Assembly (NCBI GenBank): GCA_949775045.1
Contig: OX459096.1
Location: 40,334,158 to 40,398,157, forward strand
DNA: 64,000 nt
Direction of reading: 5' to 3'
Source: Metridium senile
Taxonomy: Eukaryota; Cnidaria; Anthozoa; Actiniaria; Metridiidae
The stretch's first letter is position 1; each line of letters begins with the position of its first letter. Position numbers and translations under genes: made by a program. A model generated the notes under the pieces. The model was not told the DNA's origin, ran no database searches, and saw only the letters and a list, made by a program, of their open reading frames with translations. Below, in pieces: positions 18,469-29,459 of the stretch.

Positions 18469-19713
18469 ATGGCAAGCAACATGGAAAGCAAGACAGAAAC
18501 GATGGCCATTAGTTCTGAAGAAGCATCTATATTATCTATAATGCACTCAGTGTGGAAACACCGATGTATTGGCGTTATTGTTGGTCTTAAGATTCCTGAG
18601 CTGATCTGTAACAGTGCAGAAACATCTGTTAGCATCGACGATATTGCAGCAAAGTCAGGCTGTGACTCCACCGAACAGCTCTATCCTGTGATGAGATTAC
18701 TGGCACAAATTGGAATCGGCACTGAGGTCGAAAACAAGCATTTTTCCAAGAACAAATCCCTGGAACTGTTGCGACAAGACAAGGGCCCAAGTCTAGGCCA
18801 CCTTGTGGACTACCATACAAGCGATGAGCATTTCACAGCCTTACGTCGCCTTCCTGCATGCGTAAAGCATGGCCAGTCAGCATTTGTTCTAGAACATGGA
18901 ATGACTCATTTTAAATACATGTTTGACTTACTCAAACAACCATACGATGTAAGTAAGATGTACGAGGGCATATCTGATTGCAACATTGGAAGTGAAGAGC
19001 GCAGAAAGCAGTTTGCTGAAACCTTCTCAAGCGCCAATGAGTATAATACATATCTGACAATGCTTCCAAATAAACAAGATGTAAACAACGTATACAGTGT
19101 ATTTCCTTGGTCGACGTGCAACAAACTGATAGACATGGGAGGTGGTTCAGGATGCTTTCTTGCAAATATCTTAAAACTACCAGGCTGTGAGCACATCCAA
19201 GGTTATGTTATGGAATTACCTGAAATGGTTGACGAGGCCGAGTCCAAGGTCAGCTTGCTTGGAGTCCCAAGTGGTCGTCTAAACTTTATCAAGCAAGATT
19301 TTACCAAACCTTTTTCAAATGACCTTCACTTACAAGTCGATACAGTGGTATTTAAAAACGTGATCAACTGTTATATATGTAAGCATGATTTGATGACAAA
19401 AATCTTGGAAAACTGCCGCAATCTGTTCTCCTTGCAAGGTGGGAGGCTTTTAATAGTTGATTACTGTTCTCCTGATGCGGGTGACATGAAGCACAACGTT
19501 GGAATCAATGGCTTAGAGCTTGGATGGCAGTCTATTCACTGGCTAAGTATTTCTGGAAGTCACATTCTAACAAGAGATGAATGGATTAAACATCTCAATG
19601 AGATTTGCAGCAACAAGATGGGTTTTCATCTGCATCAAATCCATGACACCTTTGTCGGAGGGAAAACGATATTTGAGCTTTCATATACAGACCCGTGTAA
19701 ACAGTTGAAATGA
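18469..19713 (+). CDS. ASMT-like O-methyltransferase, 414 aa, single exon
   Basis: Matches the class II SAM-dependent O-methyltransferase family (acetylserotonin methyltransferase and plant COMT-like enzymes). An N-terminal winged-helix dimerisation part (about 25-110) is followed by the Rossmann fold. The SAM loop LIDMGGGSGCF has Asp222 and the glycine cluster. Further blocks are GYVMELPEMV, LNFIKQDF and GGRLLIVDY. Family members normally carry a catalytic His in an (L/I)LHDW block after the VLK strand. Here the segment reads VFKNVINCYICKHD, with Asn300 at that place by my alignment. It may therefore be a non-catalytic or altered paralogue. The start at 18469 is the first ATG in frame. A 243-bp hairpin begins 66 bp after the stop. 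Confidence 0.88.
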   Translation: MASNMESKTETMAISSEEASILSIMHSVWKHRCIGVIVGLKIPELICNSAETSVSIDDIAAKSGCDSTEQLYPVMRLLAQIGIGTEVENKHFSKNKSLELLRQDKGPSLGHLVDYHTSDEHFTALRRLPACVKHGQSAFVLEHGMTHFKYMFDLLKQPYDVSKMYEGISDCNIGSEERRKQFAETFSSANEYNTYLTMLPNKQDVNNVYSVFPWSTCNKLIDMGGGSGCFLANILKLPGCEHIQGYVMELPEMVDEAESKVSLLGVPSGRLNFIKQDFTKPFSNDLHLQVDTVVFKNVINCYICKHDLMTKILENCRNLFSLQGGRLLIVDYCSPDAGDMKHNVGINGLELGWQSIHWLSISGSHILTRDEWIKHLNEICSNKMGFHLHQIHDTFVGGKTIFELSYTDPCKQLK

Positions 19714-19779
19714 TACTTGTCTAGTTTCTAACAGCAGAAACACGTTTCATGCCACCCACTACAGAGAGCTGTTAATTAC

Positions 19780-20022
19780 AGCAGTTCTAAGTCACACGTA
19801 CACTGCTCGCATAAAAAGCACCGCTATAAAACGTGAAGTTGGTGGACGTCAATCAAACTGTGTTTACAAGACGCATGGTGTTTTTACTTCAGTCGGGTTG
19901 CAAAGCATGTCTGAATTCCTACAACAACCTCTTCGTCAAACACAGTTTGATTGACGTCCACCAACTTCACGTTTTATAGCGGTGCTTTTATGCGTGCGGT
20001 GCACGTGTGACTGAGAACTGCT
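19780..20022. repeat. Long-arm inverted repeat just 3' of the methyltransferase
   Basis: Arms of about 85 bp (19780-19865 and 19938-20022) match almost throughout. For example, GCACCGCTATAAAACGTGAA meets its exact complement in the other arm. The loop is about 72 bp. It starts 66 bp beyond the stop codon and may lie in the 3' UTR. No target duplication is evident. Confidence 0.85.
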
Positions 20023-20164
20023 GGAAGAGAGGGAAATATTATGTCAAGTCACATACATTTTGTCATGTGATTATCTTTAACTCTTTGAAACACAAATGGA
20101 AACTAGCGAGTAAACTAGTATAGACTGCGTCGGTGTTTGATATAAACGATGGGTAATATAATTA

Positions 20165-20549
20165 AATACGCCCTATGCAAAAAGAGCAAGGGACTGGGAA
20201 CGAACAACACGTAACACCATGAAGAATAAAACATTTCAATAATATTTTTCCCTTACAAGAAAAAGCATGTCTAAATTAGTAATTTTGTAGAGTTCTGTTG
20301 TCATACATTGAATCATTCCAGAGTTGTTAGCATTTAAAATGCACCAAAAACGCGAAAGCGAGGCTCTAAAGGCCCAAGTGCAAATTTTAAGCCAAATCTT
20401 AAATTAAAAAAGCTGTAACTTTTGATCAGTTTATGTTACTACATTGAAATTTTGGAAATCACTAATTTCGATGTGCTCTTTCTAATAAAAGCAATGGTAT
20501 CTTGTAATACTGATTAAGTAAGGAATTGCCTTTTTGCATAGGGTGTATT
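20165..20549. mobile_element. 385-bp non-autonomous DNA element with about 22-bp TIRs
   Basis: AATACGCCCTATGCAAAAAG at the left faces CTTTTTGCATAGGGTGTATT at the right, with one mismatch. No coding capacity. It adjoins the second copy of the dispersed repeat found upstream of the dioxygenase gene. Confidence 0.7.
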
Positions 20550-20985
20550 CGTGAGCATTTTGAAATTTTTCATTCGCCGCTAACGTTTCCTATAATTGAG
20601 ATAAATCCTTTAAAAATCCAAGTTGATGAAGTTGAAACAGTCGAGCATGCTTTTATGTTTTGTTTTTAATTGCCTCTAACATTACTTCAATCAAATGTTG
20701 TGTCTATCGAAACAGTAAGCCTCTAGTTCAGGTTCTTTCCAACGGAAACCTTAAAATCAGCGAAATAAGAATTGAAACACTGACTGAGGCTTCTTTAATA
20801 GCCCTACCGAATAAATTCAAATGCAAAGATGAAGAACGCATGTAAATATTTCCAATTAAAGAAAGCCAGTAGACGTTGATTGATTTGTTAGTTTTTCTAT
20901 TCATTCATTTCCAGTATCTACTTCATGCATTTGGGAAGTGACCCTAGACTGAGCAGTTTAAGAGCACTATATATCTCAATCCAAC

Positions 20986-21150
20986 CAAGGGCGTATCCAG
21001 AAATTTGTCAGGGGGTGTCCCAATGAAAATTAAGGGCTCTTAAGGTGTAAGGGGGAGTCCGGCCCCTAAATATTTTAAATAAAATAGGGGTAATTGCGGC
21101 GCTAGGGGGTGTCGAGTGCCACAGGGACACCCCATAAATCCGCCCCTGCC
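20986..21150. mobile_element. Foldback element with GGGCG(T/G)AT(C/T) ends
   Basis: AAGGGCGTATCCAGAAATTT and CAGGGGGTGTCCC at the left are matched in reverse by GGGACACCCCATAAATCCGC at the right. It resembles common animal MITE ends beginning GGGGCGGAT. Non-coding. Confidence 0.65.
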
Positions 21151-22828
21151 AACTATTATGAAGATGAAAGCTTTTATAGTGTTAACGATAGTGGGTAATG
21201 AATCACTCTCTTCTGAAGATAGTCTGATAAGGGTGATGAGCAGAGTGTTGATGAAGAAATGGATTTCTGGGATTTAAGAGCAAAACAATCGGAAATTCCG
21301 GGTGGAAATTCAAATGGAAACCAAAATTGTGGAACGAGATTGGAAATTTTCAAAAATCTCGGAAAAACCAAATTTTTGCACCATTCATACACTTTGCCTA
21401 GTTCTTAGTTATCCTTAGCGAGTATTTGAATGATTCAGCCACAAATTCACACAAAAACTAAAATAAACCATTAAAATCACAGAATAAATTATTTTTGTAG
21501 AGTGAAAATATATAGTTATTTCTATGATAAGAAAATATCTTCTTCTAACTCAAATGGCCTATATAAGTATACCAACAAATTTACATACACATACAATACT
21601 TCTCGAAACTATTTAAAACCTTGACATTCCTCAAACCCCAGGCATCTATGGCTTCTTACATTTCCCGCCAAAATTCGATCATCGTTTTTGACATCCGTGC
21701 TTATTGAAGTTGAACATTGAAGTTTTTTTTTTTTTTTAATTACATCTTTGCTCAATTCTTTATTGCAGATTTTGCGGTTAAACTTTGTATAGTTTCAAAG
21801 GGCGGAAGAGCTCGCTTTGAGCCAACGGCCAACATGCAAAACTGAAGCTTTGTTGAGTGACAAGATTTCAAGCCAAAGAAGAACAAGTTGAAGAACAATG
21901 ATGCAACTCAAAAAAGGACAGTATTGGCAAGATAGGCGGATCGAGGCGTATCGACATCAAATCCACTCTCCGACAAAGATTTATATTTAATTTGTTATTA
22001 ATATATGAGCTAGTTTCTTAGTCATTTACAATTAGTTTTATCGTTATTCACAATTCGTCAATATTAATATGAGTATTTTGTTGTCATTTACAATGGGGTT
22101 GCGCCTCGCATGGGACCTGTATGCCGTTCGCGCAAACCCCATTGGGCTCGTTAATTAATCGCCTGTGATCAGTCCTGTGCATTTTCATTTAGTCTGTATT
22201 GATAGTCTGTTTTGTAAATTTGTTTTTTTAAGTCCAGTTTTATTGTTATTTACAACGGGGGTGCGCCTCGCATGGGACCCTCGAAGACTCAACGACGAGC
22301 GCCGAGAAGGACGCGAGAAGCAATCGACTGACTCGCCAAAGAAAAACTTTACCATATTCAAACTTTTCTTTTGAAACAAGTTTTATTTCCTTATACGGAT
22401 TTTCACTAAGTAAACCTCTAACAAAAACAAACAGCCAGTGTGTGAAATTTCTTTCCAAGTTTATTGAAATGCTAAAGATATAGTTAATATATTTTAAGCT
22501 TACAATGTGAAAAAATTGTGTTCAAAGTGTATTTAATTATAAAATCTGTAAAGATAATGTTTTAGCTTTTACAGTTTTTTTACGAAAATAGTTTATAAAA
22601 TATAACTATACGCTTCACACTTTCATAGTAAATGTTTTATTGTTTGAACCGCTAAACTAACTAAAGTTTTCACGAAATAAAGTTGAACTTTTTTGATCCA
22701 ATCAAGTGGAAAAATTCGCAAAGCGGCCTTCACAAATTTACCGTTTAGTTCGGGTTTTAGTTGGTTTGAACACTGGATAATATTATTCGTTTTGACATAA
22801 AAACTTCAACTCCAATAATTACCTTAAT
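21151..22828. other. Repeat-derived spacer
   Basis: No supported gene. 21590-21650 resembles the right end of the 11372-11981 transposon (CTCGAAACTA, CCTCAAACC and CAGGCATCTATGG). The segment TTTACAA(T/C)GGGG(T/G)TGCGCCTCGCATGGGACC occurs twice (about 22088 and 22250), a local duplication. Confidence 0.5.
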
Positions 22829-23121
22829 CATAACTATTACAATTTCCTCGAATCTGATTGGTTGACAGACTGCTCTATTTTCCACTAATCAATCTTGTTT
22901 TTGTAATCGGACAGTGTAATCGGATAGTTGGCTCTAATCGGACTGTTGTTATCGGACAGTTTTATGAGCCAATGATATGATTTTACTGCTTTCAGATTAA
23001 TCAACCAATCACTGAATTGATACAAATCACTATAGCAACGAAAATTATTCACAAAAAAGGATTTTTTCATTTTTATTAGAAACCCCACACATTTTTCTCT
23101 GAAATTGTAATAGTTATGATT
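22829..23121. mobile_element. 293-bp MITE with about 22-bp TIRs
   Basis: ATCATAACTATTACAATTTC (22830) meets its exact complement GAAATTGTAATAGTTATGAT (23101). TAATCGGACAG-type motifs recur inside. The following 100 bp (TCGTCCGATTTTGTAATCAC, TATGATTACAGACCGA) look like part of a related copy. Confidence 0.75.
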
Positions 23122-24128
23122 TATTGGTAATCAAACTTTGTGTCGTCCAATTCTGTCTGTAATCATACTCGTGATAAACAAATCGGACTCCCGCTACGCG
23201 GTCGTCCGATTTTGTAATCACTCGTATGATTACAGACCGAATTGGACTCCACTCAGTCCAATTACGATCATGTACACACCAGGCTACTAGAAAAGCTTTC
23301 CCTCATTTTTTTGTTATAGTGAAGAGCATCGTTGACTTCAAAAGCAAGTGCTCACTTGAATCAAGTGTTTTGAATGAAAACTCAACTCACTGTAGCAGCC
23401 ACTGCAGTGCAAATCACGATCTTTTTGACTCTCGATTCACCATCCCATGATTTTCACAATAAAATATATTCTCTTGTTTTCTTTCTTTGAGTATTAAGTC
23501 ATTTTTACAATGTAAAAGTTAAATACCAGTCAGTAATCAACACCTTTTTCGGCTGTATCGGTGAATGAGCGTGAATGTGGTCTTGATCGATATTTTCACG
23601 ATCGCTCCAGGATTGCTCCACGATTGTAAAATTTCCGAAATCCGTCCTAACAACCTGCGGCGCACCTCGACTCCATGCTGCCCTTTTTAAAAATTAATTT
23701 CAACCCATTTGCTGACATCGGAGATGATCATACTTTTTATTGTAGTTGAACAGCAACGTAAAGTTTATATATTCGAAGAAAAATTAAAATAGTCTCCCAT
23801 GGCTGATTTACTACGCGCGAAAACAAATTTGTCACGTGACCGAGTTTCATACCTTGTCAAAATACCTCCCTCTTCAACACCGCGCTACTTTGACGAATGA
23901 TTGCTTGCAATTCAAAAAGCCACAGGAATCCCATCCGTGCGCATTCAAACAAATACACCACAGGAGCCCCACCCACGCGCTCCTTGATTAACAAAATATT
24001 TTATTCCAATATGGCGCTCGGCGCGCGGTTAAAAATAACTTTACAGTCATTAAAAAAAATCCTCAGATAGAATAGTTGGGCTGCCTGTGACGTAACCTGA
24101 GTATTAGGCCCAGGGAGCGGAGAAGGAA

Positions 24129-24149
24129 GGGGGGGGGGGGGGGGGGGGG
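24129..24149 (+). repeat. Poly(G) tract of 21 bases
   Basis: A pure G run beside the inverted copy of the 16010-16160 repeat. Otherwise 23230-24560 has no supported gene. Confidence 0.95.
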
Positions 24150-24562
24150 CGATTAGATTTCGAAATCATGAAAGTTATGAATTTGAAAGTTAAATTACGT
24201 ACAACACGACGTGAAACACGACAGTAGAACACTAAAAGTGTTGAATTGCAAAATTGACAATGAAGAACTGAGAAAAGAAGTAGCCAAAATAACAACTTTA
24301 ATGTTCAGTCTACAATAAGCGCGATTGTCAAAAATACAATACTAAAAATGATCACCGAATTTTGGCGGAAAGTGTAAGAAAATGTCCTGGGTACTCCGAC
24401 AAAGGATCAACGTCCAAAACGTCAATTTGCCGTCAATTTGTATTTTGCACTCATACGGTGTATGATACGACCGCTGACATAATACATTGCTGGTTCAGAG
24501 GTAGCAAAATAGCGTCGTAATTATAAGGGCTCAAAGCAAATGTACATGGATACCACGTAATT

Positions 24563-27500
24563 ATGATGCATGGTTTAGTTACAGTCATATTGATAATTGG
24601 GTTCAGTCATTATGGGACAGCTAAACCCTACCGTGATCTAAAAGGTAATCATGTTGTTTAATTTCATTATGAAATGATAACTTAATCATTTTTTTTACAC
24701 ACAGAAATGAATAAATATCTCAATTATACGAAAAATGTAGCTTCTTTGTTCAAAGATTGATCATAAATCGTTTGCACTTCCTGAAATTTCAAAGGAATAC
24801 CAGTTTAGTATAACGTTGATTCTAGTTTCAACCATATTTATTTTGGAGGCCGGTAAGCAAGTATTGGTCTCAGTTTCATAAGATTTCGGTAGATTTATTC
24901 CATAAATGAACAATATCAATATGACATTTCAAAGCATACAAAATTTGTATTAAAATTCTATATTTAAATGATTAAAATAAATTAGAATCGTGTTTTTCCA
25001 ACTGAGGGATTTCCTAACGGTTGTTCTTTGATATTTGTTTTTTATCTACAATACAGGCCATATCCAATCCACCCGCATACTCAATCAAAACAAAACACCT
25101 CATTTTTTAACTCAAGCTAACTTACAAAAACACAAAACACTCACAAATAATTCAATATATTTTATTTTATTTATTTTAATTTTAATTTTAAGCTGTACAT
25201 ATGATATTTGGTGAAAGATAACTGAGAAATGGTGTAGTAGTGCAAAATTACTAAATGGCGTAGTAGTGCAAAATTACTAAAATGTACTTCTAAGTTCAAT
25301 ATTTTTAAATCAAAATTGTTGCAGAAGAAACAAGAATATTGATCTATGATCACTCACTTTCAATCTGATAGACTCTCTCTCAGTCTCTCTCAGCCATCTT
25401 TTTCCTACTTACTAATAGACCAAATCGAATTATGGCGACCTCCTATCCATGCAGGTATCAACCTTTTCACCATCGTGAAAAGTAGGCACCGAGTCTTTGG
25501 TTTTGGAAGACAAGGTCCCATGCTAATGCATAGTTCAGTTATAGAGGGGACTGGTTAGGAAACCTTTTGTTGTACTTCTTTGTTTGCATGCATTTCGAAG
25601 TTGAACCGGTCTTGACCGTGCACAACTTTTTCTTTATGGCCAATCAAAATTGCAAAATGAGTCAACATAAACTTTTTCTATGAGATTATTGTGAGGAATA
25701 TTGTAATATTTGTTCTAAATCTTTGAGTATTTTGAAGCAACAGCCAAAATAATGATTTTTGGTCTGTTCACTCAGACATATCAAATAATAATAATAATAA
25801 AATAATAAATAAACATTTTTATAGCGCCATTTCCGGGAGCTCAATGGCGCTTTACAATGATTAATTGAAAGAATGATATTTAAAGTAATCTATTGTTTTA
25901 TGTATATGAATTTATATTAAAAGTTTCGATGTATGTAAATTGAAATTAAAAGCGTCTCTAAATAGTAATGTCTTTATGCTGGTTTTAAATTCGTTTATTG
26001 AATTGCTGATCTTAACGTTTTCGGGAAGTTCATTCCAAAGTTTAGGAGCAGCTACTTGGAAGGTTCTTTCGCCATAGGACTTCAGGTTGCTATTTGGTAC
26101 TTTGAGTAGATTTTTTGATGACGATCTTAGTTGTCTTGGTGGTGTGTAGCGTTGTAGTAAATCGGTTAAGTACGTTGGAGCCATAGAGTTAAGTGCTTTA
26201 TAGGTAAGGAGTAATATTTTGTATATAATTCTCTGCCTTACTGGCAGCCAGTGCAATTCTCGTAGAACTGGAGTAATGTGTTCCGATCGCTTGGTTCTTG
26301 TCACAAGACGTGCCGCACAGTTTTGCAAATATGGCTAAAACAATTGCGAAACAAAAGATTATGCACGGTCACGCTTGAAAAACAGTGCACAAAAACATAT
26401 ACAACAAAGGGCTTCCTAACCATTTCCCTCTACTAACTATGGCTTATGTAATACCACGAAATAACATACTGGCTCACTTTGAACATTGTACAATTTTCTA
26501 GGTCACAATAAAGCAACTCAGAGCTCACTTTTTAAGATGGCTGCTACTCCAAATGCATTTTTCTTAGACTGGGGCATGCAAACCGGAACAATAGAATCAT
26601 GTTTAAATCGCTCTTGACTGTTCACATTGCTAACCCGGCAATGAATTTGTCACATGTATGCGAGTTTTTCAGTCGAAAACAAACGTTATTCAAAATGGTC
26701 GCCATATTGTGATTTTTTTCCATAGGCTTCAAAAAGATACCGTGGTCACTGTGTGGCAGGGAGAGAGTTAGTCAAGCCTCTTTTGACCAGGGTATCAAAA
26801 CGAAAACGCCAATGTAATCAGCTAATTAGAATTATAAACTATTGTAGATTATAGAGTAAAACGACAACAGGTCCCAGCACCAAGGACGCATCTAGTTCAT
26901 GGACAGATTGAGACTAAAGAAGGAATCATCGTTCTTAATAAACATGGTAAGAATACTTTTAAATCGTTTATCTGTAATAGTCCGTTTCACAGTTCTCGCA
27001 CGTCGATCAACCTCAGCCTCAATTGCGTGTAACATATTCTTTAGAAGTTGACTACAGCCTGTGGTAATTTAAGGAATGTACACATTATCAAACAAATTGA
27101 AACACTTACAAATTATAAAAAAGGCCGAGGTTGATGTAGGAGAACTGTGAACTATTTTATTGATTATTTTCAATTAAGCAGTGATGTGCGCCTTATAAAG
27201 CTGTCAGTACATATTCATTATAGCTCAGTGCATTGAGACGATCGAGGTGAAATGCGCTGTAAGCACCATATTTTGATATGTACCCTTCTAGAATACATGT
27301 ACATACATACATGAGTGCATGCATAGACGCAAAACTGTACTCGCTATCTTTTAATTCATTGTACTTTCTGGTTTTGTAGCCAGCACTGATAAGAAGTTTA
27401 AAGTCTTCCATGTGCCAGTGATGGAAAACAAACAAGGAGTACCATTTGAAATTACAGCAAAAGAGAGCGGAGAATCATATCTTACTGGTCCAGCTTTGCG

Positions 27501-27585
27501 AATATTGAACAAGGACAACAAATATGACCAACGTCATCCATTCATCTTCTTCCCATTGTTAAACGCCTATCACTCACAAGGATAA
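24563..27585 (+). CDS. Small secreted protein, 118 aa, three exons
   Basis: Exons by splice site and phase: 24563-24644 (donor AAAAG/GTAATC), 26878-26946 (acceptor GGTCCCAG, donor ATG/GTAAGA) and 27380-27585 (acceptor GTTTTGTAG, stop TAA). The phases join without a stop. Exon 1 encodes a signal peptide (MMHGLVTVILIIGFSHYGTA), then KPYRDLK. The mature part is about 98 residues, polar and lysine-rich with no cysteine, so it is not a disulfide-rich toxin type. Motifs include KFKVFHVPVMENK and HPFIFFPLLNAY. An AATAAA lies near 27836. Intron 1 (2.2 kb) is filled with transposons. I do not recognise the family. The exon 2 acceptor has a weak pyrimidine tract and is the least certain point. Confidence 0.6.
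25529..26441. mobile_element. Long-TIR DNA element split by a non-LTR insertion
   Basis: CATAGTT then TAGAGGGGACTGGTTAGGAA (25529 on) is answered by TTCCTAACCATTTCCCTCTA (to 26441). The complementarity continues with gaps for about 90 bp inward (CTTGACCGTGCA and TGCACGGTCACG). The arms once lay close together, and the middle is now an L2/CR1 fragment. It lies in intron 1 of the secreted-protein gene. Confidence 0.75.
25784..26333 (-). mobile_element. 5'-truncated L2/CR1-type non-LTR retrotransposon
   Basis: Read on the minus strand, this holds the last 138 codons of a reverse-transcriptase ORF (26328-25912). They include LRELHWLPVRQRIIYKILLL and the block beginning YKALN, classic for the C-terminus of L2/CR1-like ORF2. 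After the stop come a short 3' UTR (AGCGCCATTGAGCTCCCGG) and an (ATT)n tail at 25784-25815. The frame is intact as far as it goes, and the 5' truncation is usual for this class. Confidence 0.9.
26988..27151. mobile_element. 164-bp foldback in intron 2 of the secreted-protein gene
   Basis: GTTTCACAGTTCTCGCACG and CAACCTCAGCCTC at the left face GAGGTTGATGTAGGAGAACT and GTGAAC at the right. Related copies sharing TAGAATTTGACCACAG-like interiors occur near 43107-43215 (ATXN7L3 intron) and 53568-53722 (TFCP2 intron). Confidence 0.7.
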
Positions 27586-27985
27586 CAACATGAAGCTGAT
27601 GGGGCATTGTACATTAATATTATATCATAATTCATGCACAAGGATTAAAACTTGAGACTGACTTTGCCTGTTTGCTTGCCAGTTTTTTATTTTTTTGCCT
27701 GTTTGTACGGCGTTTTATTTCATGCACGATTCGATTTCGTGGAATAATTGCTTATTATCCTTAATTGGACAAACAGTCGATTTGTTGTATAATGTTTTAT
27801 AATTTAAAACTTTTAATGAATGAAGCTTTTGGAAGAATAAAAACTTTTAATGAATAAACTGTTGGATAAACCAGTTAACTGAAACCAGTTACCTTTGACT
27901 GCAAGCTGAAAAAACAATTGTTAACTTGGGCCGTTTTCAACTTGAGAAAACTATATCACCTTCTAAACTCGGACCACTTCGTAAA

Positions 27986-28083
27986 CGAATGCTTCGAATC
28001 AATTGCACAGATACATTTCTCATTTGCTGTATTCTCCAACAATAGACGATATGATTCAACGTACTGTTGACTGACATCAATGT
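27986..28083 (-). pseudogene. Duplicated 3' end of the adjacent GPCR gene
   Basis: About 98 bp repeat the segment at 28107-28204 (the TM7 to C-tail codons of the receptor) at an offset of 121 bp with about ten differences. It lies just downstream of the receptor stop on the same strand. This is a partial tandem duplication that no longer encodes a receptor. Confidence 0.8.
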
Positions 28084-28084
28084 A

Positions 28085-29038
28085 TTAAGGTTGTCCATGC
28101 TGGCATCGAATGCTTCGAATCAACTGCACAGCAATATTTCTCATTTCCTGTATTCTCCACCAATAGACGATAGGATTCAACGCACTGTTGACTAACATCA
28201 ATGTATGCGTTAAAAGAAATGCAGGAATAGGTACCACCTTCCCGTTCTTTAACAGATTCTTTGTAATAAAGCAGATTTCAGGAATATAGCAAATCAATAA
28301 GATTCCCATGATGTAATACATGGTATTAACTGATTTCTTGTATGTTGTCAAATTGGTTGGGTGTGACTGCTGTTGAGAGTGAATCCGAGCTGAATGTTTT
28401 CTTACGACGCAAGCAATTTTCATCATCAAGACTGCATTCAATAGTAAGACAGCAATCAACAGCGAAATATCTATTAAAACCGAGCTAACGTGCACTTTAT
28501 TATATGCTACATCATGTCCACTACGAATTGTAACCGACAAACAAATAACTATAACAAGCGCTATGACTATTAAAAGCCGCTTGGTTGTGACTATTTCTTG
28601 ATATCTCAAATGAAGATGAATGGCAAGAAATCGATCGATAGTAATAACAGTTATCATCAAAAACGATATAGCTATAATTCCATTCGAGCTTATTATATAA
28701 AAACGTTCGACAGTTACAAGTGATGTGCTATGTATTAGAGGGGACAACAGAGTTGCACAAAAGGCAGGCTGCACCAAGGCGCCAACAGCAAAGTCTGTGA
28801 TTGCAAGACACAGAATAAGAATATTAGATGGTGTACGTATAGTCGATGTCTTGATAAAACACAAGATGACAAGGAAGTTCAACACACACGTCAAAATAGA
28901 GCATACACAATTGATGACAATTGTAGTGATAACAAGATCAACTCTTAACTCCATCGTTCCAAGTGCGGTTGAATTGTTCATAATGGGGCGAAGCAAATCA
29001 AGCCAGAACACGTTCGTTTTGAAGATCAATGAAACCAC
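28085..29038 (-). CDS. Class A (rhodopsin-like) GPCR, 317 aa, intronless
   Basis: Seven hydrophobic segments carry class A marks: Asn54 in TM1 (VLNFLVIL), Asp82 in TM2 (LAITDFAVG), DRF at 135-137 in place of DRY after TM3, and NPIVY at 288-292 in TM7 followed by WWR and a helix-8-like tail. The N-terminus is short with an N-glycosylation site (NNST). A start at Met20 (28981) would put that site at the tip and is an alternative. The pattern DRFLAIHLHLRY is common in expanded cnidarian orphan receptors related to amine, adenosine and melatonin receptors. The ligand cannot be told from sequence. Extracellular loop 2 seems to lack the usual cysteine. Confidence 0.88.
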   Translation of the reverse strand: MVSLIFKTNVFWLDLLRPIMNNSTALGTMELRVDLVITTIVINCVCSILTCVLNFLVILCFIKTSTIRTPSNILILCLAITDFAVGALVQPAFCATLLSPLIHSTSLVTVERFYIISSNGIIAISFLMITVITIDRFLAIHLHLRYQEIVTTKRLLIVIALVIVICLSVTIRSGHDVAYNKVHVSSVLIDISLLIAVLLLNAVLMMKIACVVRKHSARIHSQQQSHPTNLTTYKKSVNTMYYIMGILLICYIPEICFITKNLLKNGKVVPIPAFLLTHTLMLVNSALNPIVYWWRIQEMRNIAVQLIRSIRCQHGQP

Positions 29039-29459
29039 TTGTACAATGCTTTAAATATATTATTATTCGAACAGTGTATTTACTAAGAACTACATCAAGT
29101 AGTTGAATACTTTTTCAGCTGTCCTTTTCCCAGGTGTTTTTCGGGAAATTAGATCTCAAAACCTATTAGATAGTTTCATTTGACGACAAGTACAATTACA
29201 AATGAGCAACTTCAAGTAAATTACTTATTGCACAGTTGTCAGTTTCGTTCGATTATCTAATTGGTTTGTTTATCTAATTATCTAATCTAATTGGAGTCTA
29301 TATTTCATTTTCACAGTCAGACGGCCCACAGGCAGATTAGCAATGCAAAAGATATTTAACTAGTCAATAATCTTTCGCCAATAATTCATTATACACTGTA
29401 ATAACTATCTAGAATCTGATTGGATAAGAGCCTGCAATTTTGTTCATAATCAGACAACA

